7,828 nt of DNA from Lachnospiraceae bacterium UBA1251 (lineage in GTDB: Bacteria > Bacillota > Clostridia > Lachnospirales > Lachnospiraceae), in contig DBVZ01000053.1 of assembly GCA_002308255.1 (NCBI GenBank), forward strand, positions 1-7,828. Reading direction: 5' to 3'. A program made the position numbers and the translations under genes. Shown in pieces: positions 1 through 4,909 of the stretch. The number at the start of each line of letters is the position of its first letter. Position 1 is the first letter of the stretch. The notes below the pieces were generated by a model. It was not told the DNA's origin and did not search any database. It saw only the letters and a list, made by a program, of their open reading frames with translations.

Positions 1-1
1 A

Positions 2-889
2 GATGATAAAAAGTCTGAGACAAAAACTTCAGAGAAAAAAGATAGTCTGTCTGAAAAAAAGGCTGTATCAAAATTTAATGATAAAGAAGAAAAACCCATC
101 GGTGAAAGAACCGTGCGCATCTCGAAGGTGGAACCGAATCGGTCTCAGCCCAGGAAAAAGTTTGATGAGGATGCATTGATCGAATTATCAGAGTCCATAA
201 AACAGTACGGCGAACTACAGCCCCTCCTTGTGTCCGATAAAAAGGACTATTATGAGATCATCGCGGGTGAACGAAGATGGCGTGCTGCGAAGATGGCCGG
301 ATTAAAAGAAATTCCTGTGATCGTTAAGGAATTTTCAGATGAAGAAGTTGTGGAAGTCTCCCTGATTGAAAATATCCAGAGAGAAGACCTGAATCCGATT
401 GAGCAGGCGAATGCCTACCTTCGTCTCATGGATGAGTTCCATATGACGCAGGAAAATATCGCAAAAAGAGTGTCCAAAAGCAGGGCGGCAATTACCAATG
501 CGGTCCGTCTCCTCCGGCTGCCGGAGGAGATCAGGGAAATGCTCATTTACGGGGATCTATCGGAAGGACATGCCCGCGCGCTTCTTGCCGTACCGGATCC
601 GGAAGTCCAGATCAAAACGGCCAGAACGATCGTTCAGAACGGGGCAAGCGTCAGAGAGACCGAGAAGATCGTAAAAGAGCTCTTAAGCCCCGCCGTCAGA
701 AAGAAAAGAGAACCGAAACCGGCTAATGACGTAATCTACCGTGATATCGAAGAGCAAATGAAGCGTGTTCTCGGAACGAAGGTAAGCATCCGCAGAAAGA
801 ATAAAAACGCGGGTAAGATCGAGATCGACTACTATTCCGCGGATGAACTGGAACGCATACTGGATATGATCCGGTCGATCAATACATAA
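2..889 (+). CDS. parB: Chromosome-partitioning protein ParB/Spo0J, 5'-truncated by window edge
   Basis: ParB is a CTP-dependent DNA clamp that loads at parS sites, spreads along DNA, and works with ParA/Soj and SMC in origin segregation. The reading frame is open to the left edge, so the N-terminus lies outside. The GTG at 113 falls inside the conserved N-domain opening (VEPNRSQPRKKF) and is not the real start. The 37 codons before it encode a Lys/Glu/Ser-rich, AT-rich linker (DDKKSETKTSEKK...), as expected between the ParA-contacting N-terminal peptide and the CTPase core. Numbering from codon 113: GERRWRA CTP-binding motif at 52-58, ENIQRE at 86-91, helix-turn-helix that reads parS at about 111-135 (MTQENIAKRVSKSRAAITNA), LSEGHARALL at 149-158, and a C-terminal dimerisation domain at about 208-258 (KIEIDYYSADELERIL). 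A parA gene is expected just upstream. The family assignment is very secure. Confidence 0.96.
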   Translation, partial: DDKKSETKTSEKKDSLSEKKAVSKFNDKEEKPIGERTVRISKVEPNRSQPRKKFDEDALIELSESIKQYGELQPLLVSDKKDYYEIIAGERRWRAAKMAGLKEIPVIVKEFSDEEVVEVSLIENIQREDLNPIEQANAYLRLMDEFHMTQENIAKRVSKSRAAITNAVRLLRLPEEIREMLIYGDLSEGHARALLAVPDPEVQIKTARTIVQNGASVRETEKIVKELLSPAVRKKREPKPANDVIYRDIEEQMKRVLGTKVSIRRKNKNAGKIEIDYYSADELERILDMIRSINT

Positions 890-895
890 AGGAGG
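889..895 (+). promoter_or_regulatory. Ribosome binding site of the DUF4446 gene
   Basis: AAGGAGG begins on the last base of the parB stop codon and lies 9 nt before the ATG at 905. It is a near-perfect Shine-Dalgarno sequence. The 15-nt gap between the genes leaves no room for a separate promoter, so the two genes are probably co-transcribed. Confidence 0.85.
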
Positions 896-904
896 AATGA
901 GAAG

Positions 905-1495
905 ATGGGTGAATCAGGCATAGCCGTTTATCTGATCGCTGCGCTGATCCTCCTGATCCTGGTTCTGATAGGACTGTCGATCCATCTTGCCCTCCGGGTC
1001 AAAAAGATGGAACGCAAATACAGAAGGTTCATGCGGGGACAGGAAGGGATCTCCCTGGAAAAACATTTCACGAGAGAATTTGACCGCCTCGATGAACTGA
1101 CGGACCGGCTTCGGATCCAGAAGAGCGAGATCGCTGCGCTCCGGCAGAAAGAGCGGCAGAATTTTACAAAATACGGGATCGTGAAATATGACGCTTTTGA
1201 GGATGTGGGAGGAAAACTGAGTTTTGTTCTTGCCCTTCTCAATGATGAGGACACGGGACTTGTTTTAAATGCGATTCACAGCAAGGACAACTGCTACTTA
1301 TACCTGAAAGAGATCGTAAACGGTGAGTCGTATATTATGTTAAGCGACGAAGAGATCGAAGCGCTCCAGTCAGCCCGGAACAATGAGGCCTCTACGGAAT
1401 CCAGGATGCTGAGCGTTGCCACGAAAACGCCGGAGGAAGAGGAAAAGAAAGCGGATCCGGAAACAGCGGAAAAGGAAGCGGCAGCTGAAGAATAA
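905..1495 (+). CDS. DUF4446 family membrane-anchored protein
   Basis: This 196-residue protein has no established function. It has one N-terminal membrane segment (about 7-30, IAVYLIAALILLILVLIGLSIHLAL) followed by basic residues (RVKKMERKYRR), which predicts a cytoplasmic body. A charged, coiled-coil-prone stretch covers about 31-86. The conserved DUF4446 core is at about 88-155: KYGIVKYDAFEDVGGKLSFVLALLND, then GLVLNAIHS, YLYLKEIVNGES and LSDEEIEAL. The tail from about 160 is low-complexity and rich in Glu, Ala and Lys. Genes of this family commonly sit beside parB and serS in Clostridia, as here. That neighbourhood suggests, but does not show, a role at the membrane linked to segregation or the cell envelope. 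The ATG start is fixed by the ribosome binding site at 889-895. Family recognition is from memory of the core motif. Confidence 0.88.
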   Translation: MGESGIAVYLIAALILLILVLIGLSIHLALRVKKMERKYRRFMRGQEGISLEKHFTREFDRLDELTDRLRIQKSEIAALRQKERQNFTKYGIVKYDAFEDVGGKLSFVLALLNDEDTGLVLNAIHSKDNCYLYLKEIVNGESYIMLSDEEIEALQSARNNEASTESRMLSVATKTPEEEEKKADPETAEKEAAAEE

Positions 1496-1516
1496 AGCGA
1501 ATGAAGCGAAAAACAA

Positions 1517-1522
1517 TATAAT
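1517..1522 (+). promoter_or_regulatory. Possible -10 element upstream of serS
   Basis: The 56-nt gap before serS is strongly AT-rich and contains a perfect TATAAT. No recognisable -35 hexamer lies 16-18 nt upstream and there is no TGn extension, so this is weak evidence for a serS promoter. A second -10-like TATTAT lies at 1525-1530. serS could equally be read through from the parB-DUF4446 transcript. Confidence 0.35.
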
Positions 1523-1537
1523 AATATTATGTTAACT

Positions 1538-1544
1538 AAGAGGA
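1538..1544 (+). promoter_or_regulatory. Ribosome binding site of serS
   Basis: AAGAGGA lies 7 nt before the ATG at 1552. It supports the chosen serS start, whose protein opens with the family-typical MIDIKFLRENPE. Confidence 0.7.
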
Positions 1545-1551
1545 CACTGAT

Positions 1552-2835
1552 ATGATTGACATCAAATTTCTCAGAGAGAACCCGGAAATCGTCAAACAGA
1601 ATATCCGCAATAAATTCCAGGACAGGAAACTGCCCCTTGTGGATGAAGTGATCGAACTGGACAGGAAGAACCGTGCTTATATTCAGGAAGTGGAAGCCCT
1701 GCGCGCACAGAAGAACAAGATCTCGAAAGAGATCGGAAAACTTATGGGGCAGGGAAAGAAAGAAGAAGCGGAAGCGGTGAAGGCGGAAGTCGCCAAAGAT
1801 AATGCCAGGATCGACGAGCTGACCGCGATGCAGAAGGAAGCGGGAGAGGAGATCCGGAAGAGAATGATGGTGATCCCAAATATTATCGATCCTTCCGTAC
1901 CGATCGGAAAAGATGATTCCGAAAACGTCGAGATCGAGAGATTCGGAGAGCCCATCGTTCCGGATTTTGAGATCCCGTATCACACCGACATCATGGAAAA
2001 GCTGCACGGGATCGATATGGACGCCGCGGGGCGCGTCGCCGGCAACGGTTTTTATTACCTGCTCGGGGATATCGCGAGACTGCATTCGGCGGTCACGGCC
2101 TACGCGCGGGATTTCATGATCGACCGGGGATTTACTTATTGCATTCCTCCCTTCATGATCCGTTCGGCGGTCGTCAACGGCGTCATGAGCTTCGAGGAGA
2201 TGGATTCCATGATGTACAAGATCGAAGGCGAAGACCTGTATCTCATCGGAACCAGTGAGCACAGCATGATCGGACGGTTCATCGACCAGCTGATCCCGGA
2301 GGAAAAGCTTCCGATGGCGCTGACGAGTTATTCTCCCTGCTTCCGTAAGGAAAAAGGAGCGCACGGGATCGAGGAGCGCGGCGTTTACCGCATCCATCAG
2401 TTCGAGAAGCAGGAAATGATCGTCGTATGCAGACCGGAAGAGAGCCCGAAGTGGTTCGATATCCTCTGGAAGAACACGGTAGACTTCTTCCGGACGCTGG
2501 ATATCCCGGTCCGGACGCTGGAATGCTGCTCGGGAGACCTCGCGGATCTGAAAGTCAAATCGCTTGACGTGGAGGCCTGGTCGCCGAGACAGAAGAAATA
2601 CTTCGAGGTCGGCAGCTGCTCGAATCTCGGAGACGCGCAGGCGCGCCGCCTGAAGATTCGCGTGAACGGCGAGAACGGACAGAAGTACCTCGCGCACACG
2701 CTGAACAACACCTGCGTCGCCCCGCCGCGCATGCTGATCGCGTTCCTCGAGAACAATCTCAATGAGGACGGATCCGTCAACATTCCGGCGGCGCTGCAGC
2801 CGTACATGGGCGGAAAGACGATCATCAGACCGTAA
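1552..2835 (+). CDS. serS: Serine--tRNA ligase (class II SerRS)
   Basis: SerRS activates serine with ATP and charges tRNA-Ser (and tRNA-Sec) in the cytoplasm. The 427 residues match the usual family length. Residues 1-106 form the N-terminal tRNA-binding domain, with a long Lys/Glu-rich coiled-coil arm at about 35-105 that reads the long variable arm of tRNA-Ser. The catalytic core follows: a motif 1 region near 192-210 (RGFTYCIPPFMIRS), a serine-site TSE loop at 234-236, motif 2 FRKE at 264-267 with HQFEKQE at 282-288, ECCSGDLA at 324-331, GSCSNLGDAQARR at 354-366, and motif 3 PPRMLIAFLENN at 391-402 with Arg393. The TSE loop and the GIEERG motif-2 loop differ from the TAE and GRDTRG of textbook bacterial SerRS, but I associate this variant with Lachnospiraceae. 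The gap upstream is too short for a T-box leader, although such leaders often control clostridial tRNA ligases. Confidence 0.97.
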   Translation: MIDIKFLRENPEIVKQNIRNKFQDRKLPLVDEVIELDRKNRAYIQEVEALRAQKNKISKEIGKLMGQGKKEEAEAVKAEVAKDNARIDELTAMQKEAGEEIRKRMMVIPNIIDPSVPIGKDDSENVEIERFGEPIVPDFEIPYHTDIMEKLHGIDMDAAGRVAGNGFYYLLGDIARLHSAVTAYARDFMIDRGFTYCIPPFMIRSAVVNGVMSFEEMDSMMYKIEGEDLYLIGTSEHSMIGRFIDQLIPEEKLPMALTSYSPCFRKEKGAHGIEERGVYRIHQFEKQEMIVVCRPEESPKWFDILWKNTVDFFRTLDIPVRTLECCSGDLADLKVKSLDVEAWSPRQKKYFEVGSCSNLGDAQARRLKIRVNGENGQKYLAHTLNNTCVAPPRMLIAFLENNLNEDGSVNIPAALQPYMGGKTIIRP

Positions 2836-2840
2836 CGGTC
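2828..2840 (+). repeat. 13-nt palindrome across the serS stop codon
   Basis: GACCGT-A-ACGGTC is a perfect inverted repeat with a one-base centre. The TAA stop of serS (2833-2835) is in the middle. As RNA it could form only a 4-bp stem with a 5-nt loop. It has no clear T-tract immediately after it, so a terminator role is doubtful. Confidence 0.4.
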
Positions 2841-2863
2841 ATCAGGTTTTAAAGGCAAAAGAG

Positions 2864-2880
2864 CGGACAGCTTCGGTCCG
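2864..2880 (+). terminator. Weak hairpin between serS and the DUF3881-like gene
   Basis: CGGAC (2864-2868) pairs with GTCCG (2876-2880) around a 7-nt loop. The short run TTTT follows 4 nt later at 2885-2888. With only five base pairs and a poor U-tract it would be at most a partial terminator. The 69-nt gap shows no convincing promoter, so read-through from serS is plausible. Confidence 0.25.
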
Positions 2881-2904
2881 GGAATTTTCGGAGCGCGACA
2901 GGAT

Positions 2905-3783
2905 ATGCATTCTTATCTGCGGGCAGTCGGATTTTCCGACATTCGGGACATTACACAACTGAATATGGTGATCGATGAGATCGTCCGGTTCAGTACCGCG
3001 AAAACGGTATTTGAGGACCGGGACGGACGGCTGCACGCGGAAATATCCAGGGATTTCGGAGAGCGGATCGGACTTACGGTATGCGGGGAATATGATCAGA
3101 ACGGGATGTTTTACGCGGAGTACGTATTTCCGTATTTAAAAGGACGATTTGAGAGCTCTCATGAATCCGTGGTCATAGAAAAGCATGTCGCAAATGATTC
3201 CTGCTGCGGCGCCTGCGATGACCTGCGCGTCGGCGCGACTCTCATTTTCTATCTGCAGAACATGGCCGAGTACGCGGTCCGCTCCCTGCAGGGAAAAAAG
3301 AGAAATGAGATCCGGGCGACGGTATTTTCCGGCCTGTCGAAAGACGGGACGGTCCTTCTGCCGGTCGAAAAGAGTGAAGATGCGGCAGAGGAAACGCAGG
3401 ACGAAATCGACCGGGAGCAGCTTCTCCAGGCGGCGCGGGAAGGCGATGCCGACGCGATCGAATTCCTTTCGGAAGAGGATTACGACACCTATTCGATGCT
3501 GATCGACCGGGTCAGCAGGGAGGATGTCCTCACGATCGTAGACTCCTATTTTATGCCGAACGGCTCGGACTGTGAGTGCTACAGCATCCTGGGGACGATT
3601 CAGAGCGTGGACCGCTGTCTCAACCGCGCAACGGGAGAAGAGATCGTGTGTCTTGCGGTCGAATGCAACGGGATCACGATGGATGTCGCGATCAACGCGG
3701 AAGATCTTGTGGGCGAGCCCCGCGAAGGCCGCCGTTTCCGCGGGACGATCTGGCTGACCGGCCAGGTGCTGTTTGAGGACTGA
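2905..3783 (+). CDS. DUF3881-like conserved protein of unknown function
   Basis: This 292-residue protein is predicted to be soluble and has neither a signal peptide nor a membrane segment. Its opening MHSYLRAVGFSDI and the segments GLTVCGEYD (56-64), ESVVIEKH (87-94) and CGACDDLRVGATLIFYLQN (101-119) match what I recall of the DUF3881 family from Lachnospiraceae. I know of no established function. Cysteines cluster at 100, 101 and 104 and again at 223 and 225. A central acidic stretch (about 155-195) links the N-terminal part to a beta-rich C-terminal segment (about 225-292, ending FRGTIWLTGQVLFED) that could be an OB-like barrel. The start has only a modest CGGAG ribosome binding site at 2889-2893, but the conserved N-terminus supports it. 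The gene may be co-transcribed with serS. The family name is from memory and less certain than the reality of the gene. Confidence 0.82.
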   Translation: MHSYLRAVGFSDIRDITQLNMVIDEIVRFSTAKTVFEDRDGRLHAEISRDFGERIGLTVCGEYDQNGMFYAEYVFPYLKGRFESSHESVVIEKHVANDSCCGACDDLRVGATLIFYLQNMAEYAVRSLQGKKRNEIRATVFSGLSKDGTVLLPVEKSEDAAEETQDEIDREQLLQAAREGDADAIEFLSEEDYDTYSMLIDRVSREDVLTIVDSYFMPNGSDCECYSILGTIQSVDRCLNRATGEEIVCLAVECNGITMDVAINAEDLVGEPREGRRFRGTIWLTGQVLFED

Positions 3784-3822
3784 GCGGGAGCTCTTTCCGT
3801 CCGGGAACAAAGGAAGGATTTT

Positions 3823-3849
3823 ATGCCGCAAGATGCAGAGCGGGCGTAA
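3823..3849 (+). CDS. Possible 8-codon leader mini-ORF upstream of dapA
   Basis: An ATG sits 5 nt after a strong AAAGGAAGG ribosome binding site (3809-3817) and reads MPQDAERA before a TAA at 3847-3849. That stop touches the left arm of the inverted repeat at 3849-3871. The arrangement resembles a leader peptide placed before a structured RNA. The peptide contains no lysine or run of one amino acid, so classical lysine-codon attenuation is not indicated. It may be a chance ORF. Confidence 0.3.
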   Translation: MPQDAERA

Positions 3850-3871
3850 AATGCCGTATTTTACGGTATTT
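3849..3871 (+). repeat. Inverted repeat upstream of the dapA promoter
   Basis: AAATGCCGTA (3849-3858) and TACGGTATTT (3862-3871) are complementary over 10 positions with a single G-T wobble, around a TTT loop. There is no following T-tract, so it is not an obvious intrinsic terminator of the upstream gene. It lies 15 nt upstream of the proposed -35 element. It could be a protein-binding operator or an RNA stem that stabilises the upstream message. Confidence 0.5.
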
Positions 3872-3886
3872 ACCGAAGATGTGTGC

Positions 3887-3915
3887 TTGCGTTTTAAAAG
3901 GAACAGAGTTATATT
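3887..3915 (+). promoter_or_regulatory. Putative sigma-A promoter of dapA
   Basis: TTGCGT at 3887-3892 and TATATT at 3910-3915 are separated by 17 nt. The -10 matches the consensus at five of six positions, and the -35 matches only its TTG. Transcription would start near 3922 and give a leader of about 30 nt. The promoter lies in an AT-rich pocket of the 170-nt gap before dapA. Confidence 0.5.
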
Positions 3916-3936
3916 GATAAAAATGTTAACCTAAGA

Positions 3937-3943
3937 AAGGGAG
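3937..3943 (+). promoter_or_regulatory. Ribosome binding site of dapA
   Basis: AAGGGAG lies 10 nt before the ATG at 3954 and supports that start. The encoded N-terminus MSIFKGAGVAIATPM is typical of the family. Confidence 0.75.
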
Positions 3944-3953
3944 TATACAGCTT

Positions 3954-4838
3954 ATGTCTATCTTTAAGGGTGCCGGCGTTGCGATCGCTACACCGATGAA
4001 AGGAAACGGAGAGATCAATTACGAGACATTTGAAAAACTGATCGAAGATCAGATCAAAAACGAGACGGACTGCATTATCGTTGTCGGAACGACCGGAGAG
4101 GCGCCGACGCTCGATGATGACGAACATCTGGAAGCGATCCGTTTTACTGTCGCGCAGACGGCGGGAAGGGTCCCGGTCATCGCGGGAACCGGTTCCAACA
4201 ATACTGCTCATGCGATCATGATGTCGAAGGAAGCGCAGAAGTTCGGCGCGGACGGCGTGCTCCTTGTTGCGCCTTATTATAATAAAGCGACACAGAACGG
4301 CCTGATTCAGAGTTTTACCGCAATCGCCAACGCGATCGATATTCCGTGCGTGCTCTATAATGTACCGTCCCGCACCGGATCGAACATCCTTCCGGATACG
4401 GCGGCCTATCTCGGCAAGCATGTGGAGAATATCGTTGCGGTCAAAGAGGCGTGCGGCAACATTTCCCAGATCGCCGAACTGATCGAAAAAGCGGAAGGGT
4501 CTCTGGACGTTTATTCCGGAAACGACGATCAGATCGTTCCGATCTGCTCGCTGGGCGGCATCGGGGTTATTTCCGTACTTTCCAACGTCGCGCCGAAATT
4601 TACGCATGATCTTGTTATGAAATGCCTGAACGGCGACTATGTTTCCGCCGCAAAAGATCAGCTTCGCTGTGCGGAACTGGTTCGCAGCCTGTTCTGTGAA
4701 GTGAACCCGATCCCGGTCAAGGCGGCCCTCAACATGCAGGGATTTGACTGCGGCATTCCGCGTCTTCCGCTTACCGAGATGGAGCCGGCTCATAAAGAGC
4801 GTCTCCGCAAGGCAATGGTGGAATTCGGCTGCCTGTAA
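3954..4838 (+). CDS. dapA: 4-hydroxy-tetrahydrodipicolinate synthase
   Basis: DapA condenses pyruvate with L-aspartate-4-semialdehyde, the committed step toward diaminopimelate for peptidoglycan and toward lysine. The 294-residue length is standard for this cytosolic TIM-barrel enzyme. The visible active site includes GTTGE at 45-49 (Thr46 and Thr47 of the proton relay), the APYYNK loop at 106-111 with its tyrosines, YNVPSRTG at 135-142 (Tyr135 of the triad and Arg140, which binds the aldehyde carboxylate), and VAVKEA at 161-166 with Lys164 as the Schiff-base lysine. SGNDDQIVPICSLGGIGVISVLSNVAP at 188-214 and NPIPVKAAL at 251-259 are also family hallmarks. All key residues are present. The catalytic set argues against related lyases such as N-acetylneuraminate lyase. 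The gene stands alone between its own putative promoter and a strong terminator, not in a lysine operon. Confidence 0.96.
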   Translation: MSIFKGAGVAIATPMKGNGEINYETFEKLIEDQIKNETDCIIVVGTTGEAPTLDDDEHLEAIRFTVAQTAGRVPVIAGTGSNNTAHAIMMSKEAQKFGADGVLLVAPYYNKATQNGLIQSFTAIANAIDIPCVLYNVPSRTGSNILPDTAAYLGKHVENIVAVKEACGNISQIAELIEKAEGSLDVYSGNDDQIVPICSLGGIGVISVLSNVAPKFTHDLVMKCLNGDYVSAAKDQLRCAELVRSLFCEVNPIPVKAALNMQGFDCGIPRLPLTEMEPAHKERLRKAMVEFGCL

Positions 4839-4850
4839 TATCGGAAAATT

Positions 4851-4907
4851 AAAAAAGTGCCTCTTTCCAAGCGGAAGATTCCTGCTTTGAAAGAGGCGCT
4901 TTTTTTT
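4851..4907. terminator. Strong, probably bidirectional intrinsic terminator
   Basis: A 17-nt left arm (4851-4867) pairs with 4889-4905 with one G-T wobble. The inner 21 nt can fold further (AAGC with GCTT, GGA with TCC), giving a nearly continuous hairpin. Eight T follow on the plus strand (4900-4907), ending dapA transcription. The A-run at 4851-4856 gives a U-tract on the minus strand, which suits the convergent gene whose stop lies at 4910-4912. Confidence 0.93.
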
Positions 4908-4909
4908 GA

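Noticed and set aside
1496..1551. T-box leader for serS
   Set aside because: The gap is only 56 nt, too short for a T-box, and shows neither a specifier stem nor an antiterminator.
2489..2521. Direct repeat CCGGACGCTGGA within serS
   Set aside because: It encodes two similar Arg-Thr-Leu segments inside a conserved SerRS region and reflects codon choice, not a mobile or regulatory repeat.
1294..2697. A 467-codon open frame on the minus strand across serS
   Set aside because: It lies antisense to a fully recognisable SerRS and to the end of DUF4446. Its translation is rich in Arg, His, Asp, Leu and Phe with no family motif, as expected from the reverse strand of a GC-rich codon pattern.
3784..3953. 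Lysine riboswitch upstream of dapA
   Set aside because: The 170-nt gap has a promoter-like element close to dapA, which leaves a leader of only about 30 nt. I see neither the multi-helix layout nor a terminator hairpin with a U-tract that a lysine riboswitch would need.
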